From assembly GCF_000341285.1 (NCBI RefSeq), contig NW_005178475.1, positions 1 through 64,000 of the forward strand: DNA of 64,000 bases. The letters are read 5' to 3'. The notes beneath the pieces were generated by a model. It made no database searches, was not told the origin of the DNA, and saw only the letters and a program-made list of their open reading frames with translations. The DNA comes from Galdieria sulphuraria. Lineage: Eukaryota; Rhodophyta; Bangiophyceae; Galdieriales; Galdieriaceae. Shown here in pieces: positions 42,801 to 53,980 of the stretch (positions are counted from its first letter, which is position 1; each line of letters opens with the position of its first letter). Made by a program: the position numbers and the translations under genes.

Positions 42801-44205
42801 TCTGTCAGAATCAAAGTACAGTAAAAGGATTCCTTTGTTCCAGCATAATTCGCATCATCCAACTTTGGTATACCTAAAATCTTCTTCGCTTTGCCTCCAT
42901 CAGTCTTCTTCAACTCTGAAGTCTGCTTCATTTTTGCAAAGGAAAGAACATTTTCCAGTATGCTAGATTTCATAACTTTCTTCATAAACTCCTCAGATAA
43001 GGGACAAGATGAACCAAAAGTGTTGGGTCGCGAAGTCATGTTTTCTTTGGTCTGCGAATCAAAGGCTGGATTTTCAATGAGGCACTTGACGAACACCCAG
43101 AGATGATTCTTGATTTGAAAAGGTTTCAGTTTTAAGCCTTTATGCTTCTTTTCAATATGTTCATTCACTTTGGAAATAATTTGATCCACAATATGATTGA
43201 CATGCGTGCCACCTTTCATTGTCCAAATTGAGTTTACAAAGCTGACTTGAGTAAACTGTCCTTCACTGACGGACAACATCACCTCCCATCTAGATCCATT
43301 ACACTCATAAATGCGAGGCACATCAGCCTTATCTATCAAATAGAGTTCACAATAGTCACGGAATGACTTGATAGGAAGATGTTCCCCATTGAAATAAACC
43401 TTGACTGTGGGATTGCAACCGGCTACATCGAATACTCTCTTCTGAAACAAGGCTAAAATATCTTCGTCTAAATGAGTCATGGAGAATTTTTCCAAGTCTG
43501 GAACAAAAGTGATTTTCGTCCAGTCATCTTTCTTATTAGACATTATCTTGGGATCTTTTCTACTGGACATGTTATTACTAAACTCTTGACGGTATGTCAG
43601 CCCTCTCTGGGAGTCTGCAGTCTCCACAATAAATGACTTGGAAAAAATATTGGTCAACTTTGCACCATAACCATTTCTTCCTCCTACAACTTTCTTTTCA
43701 CTGTCATCATAGTTGGATGATGTGAGAAGATGGCCAAAAATCATTTCTGGAACATAGATATTTTCTTTTTTGTGTATCTGCAATAGACAATGTTGGAAGC
43801 AATTTTCCTGTTTTACATACATCTCTTACCTCTACGGGGATGCCCTTCCCATTGTTATATATGGATATTTTGTTATCCTCCTTGTGAATATCAACACGAA
43901 TCGTATTCATGGAAGGGTCACGTTGCTTATGATCAGCTGCATTGACTAAGATTTCATCAAAAATTTTGTACAGCGCAGGGACGAATGATACTTCACGAAA
44001 GCTCATCCGTTGGTCTTTTCTATCGTATACCCATAAGGTTTGAGTTGTCCGTTCCACCGAGCCTCGACGGAAGAGTAAGTAAGAAAAAAGACTTTTCTTG
44101 TATTGACATACCAATATATGTATCTGGTCGCAACAATACATGCTCTCTTGGAGTCAGCTTTTGGTATGTGTCCTCCACCGTCTTGTAAGAGCTCGTTGCG
44201 TCCAT
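39815..44205 (-). CDS. TOP2: DNA topoisomerase II
   Basis: About five exons: N-terminus to about 44108 (MDATSSYKTVEDTYQKLTPREHVLLRPDTYIG), then about 44072-43832, 43780-42680, 42630-42486 and 42438-39815. ATPase motifs include KIFDEILVNAADHK, NNGKGIPVE and GRNGYGAKLTNIFS. The TOPRIM domain has LTEGDSAKALA and DQDNDGSHIKGLLINFFHHFWP. The cleavage domain has SARYIFTRLAP with the active-site Tyr. A long charged C-terminal tail ends in acidic repeats. It decatenates sister chromatids, and it diverges from NUF2 across 157 bases containing TTGGGCGCGCAA. Exon edges are approximate. Confidence 0.93.
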
Positions 44206-44362
44206 TTCGTTGTTTCTGTTGGCACCAAAAAGGAAATGTCAAAACCCAATTTTGAATGAACAAATTTGAATAGCAATTGGGCGCGCAATCAACCGTTTTG
44301 GATTTTTTTCCTCCTTCCCTCTCTCTTCTAATCTTTCCTATTCTTGAAAAGTTCGATATTGA
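44206..44362. promoter_or_regulatory. Divergent TOP2/NUF2 promoter
   Basis: A 157-base spacer between two mitotic genes. TTGGGCGCGCAA (44277-44288) resembles an E2F site, and CAACCG lies just after it. Cell-cycle control is plausible but inferred. Confidence 0.4.
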
Positions 44363-45803
44363 ATGTATACGCCTTCTAAAAGTCCCAAAGTGAAGGGTCC
44401 ACAATACTCTTTTCCTATTCTCAATGCTGAAGAAATAGTACAGTGCTTGAAGGAACTTCAAATTCCGTTTTCCGAAGAACAACTGAAGAAACCTACCTCG
44501 GAAGGCATTCGAGCAACTTATGAACAGATTTTGGAACTTCTTCTTGGAATATCACGAGACGAGTTACAACAACCGGTTTTTCAAGCGCTCGATGTGTTAT
44601 CTTACCCTGAACTTCACGAATACTCGGTAGGACAGCTGAACTTTCACCGAAATTTGCAAAAGCTATTAGAAGCTTGTGGTTATCACGAATTTTCTATGAA
44701 AGACTATTTAAAACCTGAGTACGCTAGAACAAAGAAAATATTAAGTGCTATAATAAACTTTGCCAAATTCCGGGAAGAGCGGTTGGTGACTTTTCTGGAA
44801 TTACAAGGACGCTCAGAAGAGATAACAACGAGAAAGCAACAAACAGAAGAAGAGTTGAACGAATTGAGGGAAAAAGTGAAGAAATTGAGGTAAGTAATAA
44901 CGTTTGTTGGTTACAAAAACGGTATCGAGTCCTTTGGATAGATGTGAAGACGAGGAGATGGCACCTTACGCCCAATCTTTACAAGAGCAAGCCGAAGAAT
45001 TGGTGGGGGACATTGCCCAATATAACAAATCTCAAGCTTCTCTTCAGAAGCAAATCAAAGAAATGAAAGCAGAAGTTGCATCAAGAAGCGATAAAATATC
45101 TAGTACTAAATTTAATATTTTAAATGAAAAGCAAGAGTGTAATAAGTTGCAAGAAATGGTAGTACCTAGTCCTGAAAAGGCTAAGAAGGAGATTGAAGAT
45201 ATGAGTGAACAACTGGAGAATGACAAGCAGACCACTCAAAGTATAGAAAGGAGAACCAAGGATCTCAAGTTAAGAATCAGCGGCTTGGAAGATTGTGAAA
45301 GGGAACTTCGACAAACGTTCAAGTTGATGCAAGAATGCGAAGAGCAAATGAATGAATGGCGGATACTTCAAGATGGGTTATCTGAGAAGAGACAACGGAT
45401 AGTTGACTACGAAGAAGAGTTGAAACGACTGAAATCTTCCGAGTCGCATTATCGGAGACAGTTGTCCAATGTTGAAGAGCGAATATCACGACTACAGATG
45501 CAAGCTGAAGAGAAGAAGCGATATGCAGATGAATCCTATGATCAAGTTTGTCAAGATCGTTCTGAAGTAAATAGAGAAAGGGAAGAAGTTGAAAGACGCA
45601 TTGATAGAACCAACGTACTTATTCAAACCACCAAAGACAAAATACAAGAAATGCTGAATGAACACGAAAGGGAAGTGGACAAAGTGCGAGAAAAGTATCG
45701 TACATTAGAAGCGAGCGTGGTGAAGTATCATCGTGAACTTTTCTCTGTGATGCAGTCATTATCATCTTATCAAGGCAAATTCGAAGTTTCTACGAATTGG
45801 TAA
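44363..45803 (+). CDS. NUF2: Kinetochore protein NUF2
   Basis: Two exons, 44363-44889 and 44942-45803, about 462 residues. The N-terminal calponin-homology domain has YSFPILNAEEIVQCLKELQIP, LKKPTSEGIRATYEQILELL and FSMKDYLKPEYARTKKILSAIINFAKFRE, all NUF2 hallmarks. The rest is a long coiled coil of Glu, Lys and Arg heptads. NUF2 pairs with NDC80 to attach kinetochores to microtubules. Length matches animal and plant NUF2 (about 440-465). Confidence 0.93.
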
Positions 45804-46007
45804 AACTTGTGTAAGGATAACAAATCCCTCCATATAGTATCCGATGTTGACATAGTAAATAGATATCCCATTGTTTCTACTGTTTGTAGAGGAATACAAT
45901 TTGACTCTTTTATAGCAATCCGTTCTCTGAACCTCCAATCGATGGAATATCGAGCATTCTCATTCGAACCCCACAAAAAACCACACTTTATTGGTTTCCA
46001 AATGTTC

Positions 46008-47468
46008 TTAAGCATCATCCAAAGCAGCGACACCTGGAAGAACACGACCCTCGATCAACTCCAAAGAAGCACCTCCTCCTGTGGAGATATGAGACATTTT
46101 ATCAGCCAAGTTTGCTTTTTCAACTGCTGCAACCGAGTCTCCACCTCCAATAATAGTTATTGCGCCTTGTTCTGTTAACTTTGCTAATATTCGAGCAACT
46201 TGAAAGGTCCCTCTAGCAAAATTTTCCATTTCAAAAACTCCCATAGGTCCATTCCATAGTATGGTTTTACATTTGGCAAGAGCTGACTCGATCATTTCTA
46301 TAGTAGCCGGACCAATATCCAGTCCCATCCAACCTTCCTCAATTTGAGAGAAAGACACTGTTTTGACATTTGCATGGTTATCAAATTTGTCTGCAACAAG
46401 TAGGTCAAGTGGAAATATAAGTTCCACCTTTTTTTGTGCCGCCATTTGTTCTATTTCTTTTGCCAAATACAACTTGTCTTCTTCTACCAAAGAAGAACCT
46501 ACTGATAGTCCTCTTGCTTTTAGAAAAGTGAAAACCATACCACCTCCAATAATAATTACGTCACACTTTTCGATAAGTGATTTTAAAACACCAATTTTGG
46601 AAGATACTTTGGAACCTCCGATGATAGCAGCAAATGGTCTCTCAGGATTTTGTATAGCATTCTGTAAGTATTCCAATTCCTTTTCCAACAGGAAACCAGC
46701 GACTGCTGGACGAATGAACTGTGTGACTCCTTCTGTGGAAGCGTGCGCTCGATGTGCTGAACCAAAAGCATCGTTGACGTAAAGATCCATATTCATGCTC
46801 AGTTTGCGACTGAAATCCGGATCATTGTCAGTTTCTTCGGTGTAAAAACGAACGTTTTCCAACAGAATGATATCTCCATCATTCATAGCAAGAACCATAT
46901 TATTTACTTGGTCACCAATACAATCAGGAGCCATTCTGACACTCTTTCCGAGTAACTGACCGAGTCTTTCTGCCACTGGAGCTAAAGAGTAGCGATCTTC
47001 AAAACCACCCTTTGGTCTTCCGAGATGAGAAGATAAGATGACTTTTGCTCCGTGATTTATTAGATACTGAATAGTAGGAAGAGATGCCTTAATTCGGGTA
47101 TCATCCGTGATACTTTTACCATCTAGCGGCACATTCAGATCACATCTGACCAGAACCCTTTTACCCTTGAGATCTGCTGCAGAAAGATCCTTTAAAGATT
47201 TCTTTTTGCTAGAAGTTGCAGTAGTCATATGAAGATTCAGTATGTTACTTTGAAACTTGTTAGCCTTGGGTGGAAAGAAAGATGACCATGTCTTGTTTGT
47301 AGTTGTTGGATTGTAAACAAGTGTTTTACCATTGAAATAGGAAACATGTTTCCAACGGTTATAAGAGCAGATATGGAACCGAAAACTACAAGTTACGAAC
47401 AACAAGTGCATAAAAGGAAAAGTTCCCAATTCTCCAAAATGCAACTGTTTAGTCGATCTCCGAGGCAT
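46008..47468 (-). CDS. PGK: Phosphoglycerate kinase, plastid-targeted
   Basis: A 486-residue single-exon protein. About 85 residues of presequence precede the enzyme, which begins at [27 protein letters not shown]. Further hallmarks are [52 protein letters not shown] and the nucleotide loop [10 protein letters not shown]. It interconverts 1,3-bisphosphoglycerate and 3-phosphoglycerate. The presequence suggests the plastid (Calvin cycle) form; a start at the internal [10 protein letters not shown] would give a cytosolic enzyme, so dual use is possible. Confidence 0.93.
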   Translation of the reverse strand: MPRRSTKQLHFGELGTFPFMHLLFVTCSFRFHICSYNRWKHVSYFNGKTLVYNPTTTNKTWSSFFPPKANKFQSNILNLHMTTATSSKKKSLKDLSAADLKGKRVLVRCDLNVPLDGKSITDDTRIKASLPTIQYLINHGAKVILSSHLGRPKGGFEDRYSLAPVAERLGQLLGKSVRMAPDCIGDQVNNMVLAMNDGDIILLENVRFYTEETDNDPDFSRKLSMNMDLYVNDAFGSAHRAHASTEGVTQFIRPAVAGFLLEKELEYLQNAIQNPERPFAAIIGGSKVSSKIGVLKSLIEKCDVIIIGGGMVFTFLKARGLSVGSSLVEEDKLYLAKEIEQMAAQKKVELIFPLDLLVADKFDNHANVKTVSFSQIEEGWMGLDIGPATIEMIESALAKCKTILWNGPMGVFEMENFARGTFQVARILAKLTEQGAITIIGGGDSVAAVEKANLADKMSHISTGGGASLELIEGRVLPGVAALDDA

Positions 47469-47702
47469 TCCTTTTTTTTGTGGTGAGAAAACATCGATGC
47501 CTGTTTTGAACTATTGTGTGCAAGTTTTTCGTTATGATATTATATTCTCTATGAAATGGAGATTATCTGCCAACGACGTTCACTCCTATTTTCCTTTTGA
47601 CGCATACAATATTCTATAAATACAAGTATATATCTAAGTTTGTGTTTCACTTTTCCCCAAACCAGCTTTCTACTGAACAAAAGTTTAATCCTTAAAAGAC
47701 CT

Positions 47703-48104
47703 TTATTGAGCTTCTCTTGCTCGCAACCTGGCACGTGCGTTGGTAACTTTAATGTTCAACTCTGCGGCTCGTTCCAGAATTTCCTTTCTCTTCTTGGCCG
47801 ACACTCCGTGGGCTATTTCAGCTGCATACTTTCGATTCAGCATAAGAAGAGCTTCCAATTCTTTCACGTTGTTGACCAAGAACTTGTAGAAACCATTTGG
47901 CAACAAATATCTCGTCCTTTTGTCCGATCCATACCCAATATTGGGCATCAAAGTGGAGCCTTTAAACCGTCTACGTACTCTGCAGTCTATACCCTTTGGT
48001 TTTCTCCAGTTTTCTTTGACCCTTTTAAACCTATCCGACTGAAAACGCTTGAACTTTTTGGTTCTCTTTTTCAAAGACTTGCGACGAATCAAAGGAGTCG
48101 GCAT
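47703..48104 (-). CDS. RPL32: 60S ribosomal protein L32 (eL32)
   Basis: A 133-residue single-exon basic protein collinear with eL32: [53 protein letters not shown] and the helical C-terminus. It is a component of the cytosolic large ribosomal subunit. The lack of introns is notable beside its spliced neighbours. Confidence 0.95.
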   Translation of the reverse strand: MPTPLIRRKSLKKRTKKFKRFQSDRFKRVKENWRKPKGIDCRVRRRFKGSTLMPNIGYGSDKRTRYLLPNGFYKFLVNNVKELEALLMLNRKYAAEIAHGVSAKKRKEILERAAELNIKVTNARARLRAREAQ

Positions 48105-48457
48105 TTTCCAATTGCCAATAACAACAATCGACGACGCGTAGAGAATCCCGTTTTAGGGATTTACAAGAGACTCGAGAGTTTTAGGAAGTTCTCCAACAAA
48201 CATAATACAATGTGTCTATTTGGTCTTTAGGAATACCTCCAAATAGGAATCCATGCTTTTTCCACCACAATGCTCTATTAACTAATTGTTTCCATTCTTC
48301 CTCACCCTAGAACCATTCTCAATATACAAGACAAGGCACTCTTATAGATACGAACCAGCTTTCTGTATGTTTCCATATTCCACAATTCTTTCTTGTCGTT
48401 TTCTACCTCAGCCAAAGAGTCCAAATGTTGTGAGTTATCTCGTAAGTTTGCTACATT
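48105..48457. other. Spacer between eL32 and CCDC174-like genes
   Basis: About 350 bases upstream of eL32 and downstream of the CCDC174-like gene. No gene is seen; it presumably holds the eL32 promoter. Confidence 0.45.
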
Positions 48458-48948
48458 TCACAAGTTAGCCAAGTCTCTTGTATAATACAATGAGCATGTA
48501 CCGGTCCATCCAACCATCCCATCTGAAACATTCTCTAAAGTATTTGCTTGTTCATCAAACAACGACTTGTGTTGGAAATCAACCATATATTCGGATTCCT
48601 CATCAACTCCAGCTATGATGAAGAGGTTAGTTGGTAGTTGAAAACGAAAACTTTACAACCTTCACAAAGTTGTTCATACAACGCTGCCTTTTTCTCCAAA
48701 CTATTTGTCACGTCCACTGCCATAGCATTAATATCTTTGGCTGCTCTTTGTTCGACACCTGGGTTTTTGGTTTCGTCCCATTTTCTTCTTCTAGTACGAC
48801 GTTTCCAACGAAATTTGGAAGCTTCCTCTTCCTTATAGAGTGCTGCTCTTAATCCGAACAAGGAACGACCAGAAACTTTGTTAATATAGTGCCGTTTTTT
48901 AGGTAAAACGGAAGAACCTGTTAACCAACCCAAATCCGTAGAAGACAT
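48458..48948 (-). CDS. CCDC174-like nuclear coiled-coil protein
   Basis: Two exons, 48660-48948 and 48458-48612, about 147 residues. The protein resembles the plant CCDC174 type: FGLRAALYKEEEASKF, NPGVEQRAAKDINAMAVDV, SLEKKAALYEQLCE and, after splicing, ESEYMVDFQHKSL, which corresponds to a KYCVDFFRK-like block in plant proteins. Human CCDC174 is associated with the exon junction complex. The intron donor is GTTGTA, which is less common than the GTAAGT of its neighbours. The basic run KRRTRRRKW suggests nuclear location. Confidence 0.7.
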
Positions 48949-49137
48949 TTGAGAAAAAGAAATTTTTCAAGATATTTCATCGTTATTGAATAGATAGATC
49001 AAGAAGATGATCACATTGACAGTAGAAAAAGCAACTTGATATTTATATGTATGAATATGTGTATGTGTATTATAGCGTCCAATTTAAAAAGACGGTACTA
49101 GAATACAAATCTTGTCATACACGAGAACTGTCAACTT

Positions 49138-49681
49138 TCAACTTTTAGGAGCACTTAACATGGCTCGAATAAAACTAGATGCAAGAGTCATCATACCAAT
49201 CACTCGTGAATAGTCAACAAACATACCAATAGAGATAAGTAACAAAGGTTAAAAGGAAAAATCCCATTTTCAGTTCATAATATCTTTGTACCTGCGCTGC
49301 TATACGAAAAACCCTTGTGTTATCCAACAAGTGTTCATTGCGTACATATTTCTGAATATGAAACGCTATCAAAGGAGTATTTAGTAATCCAACAAACCAA
49401 TGGCCACCCAAAAATAGAAGCAAAGTCAAGAAAAAGTGAATACCAAACCTGAATAGATGGCCATTCTCGTATGTGGGTATCGTTACCTAACTAGCTAAAA
49501 CAAGGAACCATACTTACTCGGGATAAATAAGAAAGTTGACCTTGTCACATAACTCCACAGGATTCAAGTGATCCATGAGTAGATCTGAGAATAGAATGAG
49601 ACTATAAATGTCCATGAATAATAAAACAGCAGTTATAAGAAACACAATAATCCAGTAGGCTACTTCAAGACCCAATCCCAT
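49138..49681 (-). CDS. Cornichon / ERV14 cargo receptor
   Basis: Three exons; the last is 49138-49174 and the first starts at the ATG at 49681. The product is about 140 residues with three membrane segments. Hallmarks are the first helix AYWIIVFLITAVLLFM, SLILFSDLLMDHLNPVELCDKVN, FGIHFFLTLLLFLGGHWFVGLLNTPLIAFH and a tail ending YLYCFIRAMLSA. Cornichon proteins select membrane cargo for COPII vesicles leaving the ER. Confidence 0.92.
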
Positions 49682-50688
49682 ATTATCAAGGCAACTATAC
49701 TATGTTTCTTTCCTCTTTCCCTCCCAACACACACTTTGGCATGCGATGTCCAAAAAGAAAACAAAAGATGGGAGAAAAGGATTTCTAAAGCTTTCCAATT
49801 TAGACACAATGAAGAACTTGCTCAACTAAAATAGAGACTTTGTTATTTTTCACTTTCAAGAATACTAATCAAATGATCTTCCAGGAAAGTGGCTTTCAAG
49901 AAGAATAGAGATTCGTAACAAAATGACTCGATTCATTTGCTTTCAATAGCTTATTCTAAAACATTTTTAAGTGAAAGCTTCAAAAGGACTACTCATATCA
50001 TAAGAAAACTTTGAGCAATCAACCAAAGGAGAGAAGCTCTAAAGAAATGACAAGTAACATTATTTCTTAATCAGAGGCATTGATGAATATATCTCAATCT
50101 CTTTCAACTAATCTTATATATTGCGTGTCAAATCTTTATTCTCCACATTGCATCTTCTTTATATTGAAAAAAAAGAGTAGGCGATTACTATGCAACACAG
50201 GCTTCTTTGGAACTGAATTCCTTAGAGAGAACAAGGGACATACATTTTCAACTTACTTTGCAACTCTCATGACTCTCAATATGAGTATGTAAGGCTTGGA
50301 AGGAATCTTCAACTTGAATGAAAGCATCTTCAAAGATATCTTTCAATCACTTGTAATAAAACCTCTGATCCATTTTGTTCCGATCAATTGACTCATTGTA
50401 AATGAGAGAAAGAGAGATTATAGAAACTCCTTCCTATTGATCGTTTGAATAAGTCATCACCAATTGTGAGACCATTGCCACTTCACTGAATTTTTCTATA
50501 TGACTTCTTTACAGCGCTAATTTGTATCGTTTTATATGTTGAAAGGAGAAGGACACGATTGGTTATTCCAAAGTAGATAAAACTCTCTTGTAATTTCTAG
50601 TGAATAGAATAACATGGCTCCATCATTTACATTTCATAAGGATGATCGAGTAACTATTGTGTGACGTGGTTGAGCTTTCTACTTTTTG
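49682..50688. other. Intergenic region, no firm gene
   Basis: About 1 kb between cornichon and the QueE-like gene. Minus-strand fragments near 50280-50480 look weakly coding (for example EDAFIQVEDSFQALHTH) with possible splice sites, but no start, end or family could be fixed. Confidence 0.4.
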
Positions 50689-51433
50689 ATGCAAAGAATA
50701 AGTGGTATTCCAAAGCGTCTATTCTCAGTATCTATGGAGAAGACGCCTGCTTTACTTCGAGTGTCCGAAATTTTTGCTTCTGTTCAAGGAGAAGGACCTT
50801 TTGTTGGTAGACCCAGCGTGTTTCTTCGACTAGCATTGTGCAACTTGCAGTGTGCTTATTGTGATACCAAATATACAGTAAGTAGTGGGGAGACATATAT
50901 ATATATCCATATATATTTTGTGAACTTGTCGTAGTGGCTATTTGAAGAAGAGAAACAACAACAAGTATTGACACGTATACGTGAGAAGCAGAGAGATAAA
51001 TTTGACTTGAAGGTTTACCAGAAATCTTCTGAAGTTCGGAACTTGTCCATACCTGATGTTGCCAAAACGGTGTTGAATTTATCACAAGGTCGTATTCGTG
51101 CTATGGTATTGACAGGAGGAGAACCTCTTATACAGCGAGCTGCATTGTCGTCGTTATTAAAGTCCATATTAAGTGAAGGTTATCACGTAGAGATTGAAAC
51201 CAACGGAACTATAAGGCCAGAAAGACTTCCCGTAGAAGGTATTCGTTTCAACGTGAGTCCAAAACTGAGCAATTCGTTTCAGCCGTTTGAAAAACGTATT
51301 CACCGCCAAGTCCTACAAGAGTTCTTGAACAGAGACGCCATATTTAAGGTAAGTTTCCAGTTTGTTCGTTTGAGTTGCTATACATAAGGTTTTTTAGTTT
51401 GTTATTACTCAAGAAAAGGATATCACAGAAGTG
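50689..51433 (+). CDS. QueE-like radical SAM enzyme (7-carboxy-7-deazaguanine synthase type), 3' end lost in assembly gap
   Basis: Three exons seen: 50689-50877, 50935-51348 and 51398 to the gap. The N-terminal VSEIFASVQGEGPFVGRPSVFLRLALCNLQCAYCDTKYT holds the radical SAM iron-sulfur motif CNLQCAYC and the family's Q-G-E-G substrate region. MVLTGGEPLIQ, EIETNGT and NVSPKL follow in QueE order. In bacteria QueE makes the 7-deazaguanine core of queuosine. Eukaryotes normally salvage queuine, so a spliced nuclear copy is unexpected. The start MQRISGIPKRLFS may be an organelle signal. The gene runs into the Ns at 51434. Confidence 0.82.
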
Positions 51434-51455
51434 NNNNNNNNNNNNNNNNNNNNAN
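51434..51455. other. Assembly gap (run of Ns)
   Basis: Twenty Ns, one A and another N. On the left the QueE-like gene is cut, and on the right a Crinkler/RHS-like gene begins in mid-domain, so sequence of unknown length is missing or two contigs were joined here. Confidence 0.95.
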
Positions 51456-53237
51456 AGTTATACTGGTGGTGTTCCTTATTACGTTGTTTATGTTTTAAAG
51501 AAATTGTGCGAGACTTGTAGAATTGTTTCGAGATCCATTGATCCTTCAGAGGATGAAATCCAAAGTAGAATAGAGCAAATTCCTCCTGACTCTTCGCTTT
51601 CGGTGAGACCTTCTCATAGGACACCAGAGGCAATGACTACTTTCACTGCTATGCTTCTCGCGAGTATGTTAGAATTTCGTATTCCTATGGAAGAGACTCT
51701 GTTGGGTAGTGTATCTATGGGACTTGATTCCAAATATGTTCTGGATATTGCTAATCATTTTGGTTTTTATTACGAAAATTGTTCTAAGAATGAACACGGT
51801 GAAGAGATTGAAGCAAGTCTCAACCCAATAGAACAAACATTTGTCAAGTTGGTTTTTCCAAAAATTGCTTTAAAGTATATCGAAATTGAATGCTGGGATG
51901 TTCCTCCTATTCGTTTTATTTGTAGTTTGTTTTCATCCATTAGTCGCTTTGACTCACCTTCTAGTCGTGGTTTCAAGTTTGAAATTATATTTACTCTTAT
52001 TCTTTATGTTCGATGGTGTTTTTGTTCCAGATTGGGTGAATTGAGTCTATTTCGGCATAGTCTTGTAGAAGATATTCCTATAAAAGTTGGGCGGAGAGTG
52101 GTAGGAGAATTCGAAAAGGATCCTATTCTCAAGTATGTTCCAGCATTGAGTTCCACAGTTGTTGGTATTCATAGTGCCAGCGAAGAAACTTATCATGTGA
52201 GTGCTTGGAAGCCGTTGTTTGAAACTTGGTTATCAAATGATGGAATATTTATTCCTACAAGGCAAAACTCCAGTGGACCTGATGTTCTTATTCGAGTAAC
52301 ACAAACTAGCGACAATTCTATTCTTATTGGACAAGATGCATCTTCTGTAGAGCAAATATCCATGGAAACTGAAACCAGTGCAAGTGATATTTTGAACAAA
52401 CGGAGGATCTATTTGATTGGGATTGCATTGAAGTGTTATCAAATGTCAAGTCCTGGTGTTGGACGTTCTATGATTAAAGCAGAATGTGCTAAATTTTTAC
52501 ATCCAGTTGCGTCACAATTGGACTTGGAGAATCATAATATAATGGCAATTCAGCTTATTGTAAGCAACAAGTATACTGCAGAAGTATCCAAACAGCTGAA
52601 AGACAACCAAAATTGGGTATTGGATAGTGGAATTTATTATGAAGACCATAACAATCATATTGTCTCTAGTCCTATCAATTCTGCGACAAAACCACAGAAT
52701 ACAAGGGAAGAATGGCTATGGATTCCTCCTCATTGTCAAGTTGTAGTATGTTCTACCAGCTCTCTCAAATCCTTTTTAGGTTGCAAGGCTAGTGAAGATC
52801 TAGATAGAGTTTTTGGAGACCATCCATTATGGTTGGACCAACTCAGACCACTTTCAAATCTGTTGGAAAATTCATTGATAGACCTGTTGAGCCGTGCACC
52901 ATTTGAGCAGTCTTCTGAGAGGAATATTCAATCCATGGAGAGGGGTAACCCAGTTATGAATTGGAATGTTATGCAAGTGGAAGAAGAAGATACACGAGGC
53001 GAACAAAGGGTTGCAGCATCGAGTTCTTTGTCTTCGTCATTTGATTGGAATACTTTCCTAAGAGACCGTTGTGGTCTTTCTGAAGAAGATGTTGCCTATT
53101 GTTTGCCCAAGCTGTCCTTCATAGGAATGATAGATTTGAGTGGCGTGACAACAGAGTTTCTTTTGAAGTGCGGTATCGATAGTCCTTCACTAAGATTGCG
53201 AATTATGTTAGGAATACGACAGCTTTTAGCAAAGTAG
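51456..53237 (+). CDS. Crinkler/RHS-like NTPase-nuclease-SAM protein, copy B (5' end lost in gap)
   Basis: About 590 residues in a single frame after the gap. It begins at the end of the ATPase region (YTGGVPYYV), has a variable middle, then the nuclease-like block GIFIPTRQNSSGPD ... LIGIALKCY, a segment LDSGIYYEDHNNHIV that recurs in the decayed copy at 57-58 kb, and a C-terminal SAM-like domain (about 53030-53237). It is the best-preserved member here and looks whole from the gap to its stop. The SAM part and about 160 bases of 3' flank are nearly identical to copy A. Family members elsewhere in eukaryotes are secreted effectors or act at chromatin; no function is known here. Confidence 0.62.
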   Translation, partial: SYTGGVPYYVVYVLKKLCETCRIVSRSIDPSEDEIQSRIEQIPPDSSLSVRPSHRTPEAMTTFTAMLLASMLEFRIPMEETLLGSVSMGLDSKYVLDIANHFGFYYENCSKNEHGEEIEASLNPIEQTFVKLVFPKIALKYIEIECWDVPPIRFICSLFSSISRFDSPSSRGFKFEIIFTLILYVRWCFCSRLGELSLFRHSLVEDIPIKVGRRVVGEFEKDPILKYVPALSSTVVGIHSASEETYHVSAWKPLFETWLSNDGIFIPTRQNSSGPDVLIRVTQTSDNSILIGQDASSVEQISMETETSASDILNKRRIYLIGIALKCYQMSSPGVGRSMIKAECAKFLHPVASQLDLENHNIMAIQLIVSNKYTAEVSKQLKDNQNWVLDSGIYYEDHNNHIVSSPINSATKPQNTREEWLWIPPHCQVVVCSTSSLKSFLGCKASEDLDRVFGDHPLWLDQLRPLSNLLENSLIDLLSRAPFEQSSERNIQSMERGNPVMNWNVMQVEEEDTRGEQRVAASSSLSSSFDWNTFLRDRCGLSEEDVAYCLPKLSFIGMIDLSGVTTEFLLKCGIDSPSLRLRIMLGIRQLLAK

Positions 53238-53980
53238 CTTTTATGGACTAGTTTGTGGTATGCCCATGATTTCCCTGTAGAAGATGATGGAAGCCTTATA
53301 GAAGTCGTAGTCCTAATAAAGACATGTAATTTTTGTTTTTATCTCACTGCAAAGTCATTACGTGCTTAGTAACTTGAGATATCTTGCCAATATGCTGAGG
53401 AAGCAAAAAGCTTCTGTTTAGTTGTTCTTTATTCAGATTCATCTACAAAAGTGTTGGCAATCTATTTAGATAAACTTGCACTTCTTTTACCGTTTGCAAA
53501 TGTTAGTTACGCTTCCGTAGATATGGATTTCAATTTCCTTATCGCGTTTTGGCAGGATTGTTATTGAAAAATGTTCTTGACATAACTGACGAGGATGAAA
53601 GCATATAATGTCATCAAGATAAGTATATTCATTTTTCAGAGATCACAAGGCCAAACAAAGTTCACTGAAAGAGTTCAAATGTTCTGATACGCAGTAGGCT
53701 GAATTTGCATCTGTTGAAACACGAACCAGCACGCTGTTCATTGCCACACTTGAACTTCAAGTGAACTCGACTTTGAGGTAACTTCTTTAAGGAAGATGTT
53801 CTGAAATAACACTAAATATGAATAACATGACCCAAAGTATTATAGCTCACAAAAGAGCTTAAGGTTCCCTCTTTGTTATTTTAAACTTATTTTTCAATAC
53901 TACTTATCCTTAGATAATGAAGAATCTGTTTCAAGCCATCTAAAAGCAAAAATTCCCAACTTTTCATACTTAAGAAGACG
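53238..53980. other. Flank of copy B, no gene seen
   Basis: Bases 53238-53395 match the copy A flank. The match resumes briefly near 53500 after about 100 extra bases. The rest has no supported gene. Confidence 0.5.

Noticed and set aside
50270-50480. Weak minus-strand coding signal between cornichon and QueE-like
   Set aside because: Several frames look partly coding, but no consistent exon chain or family could be fixed.
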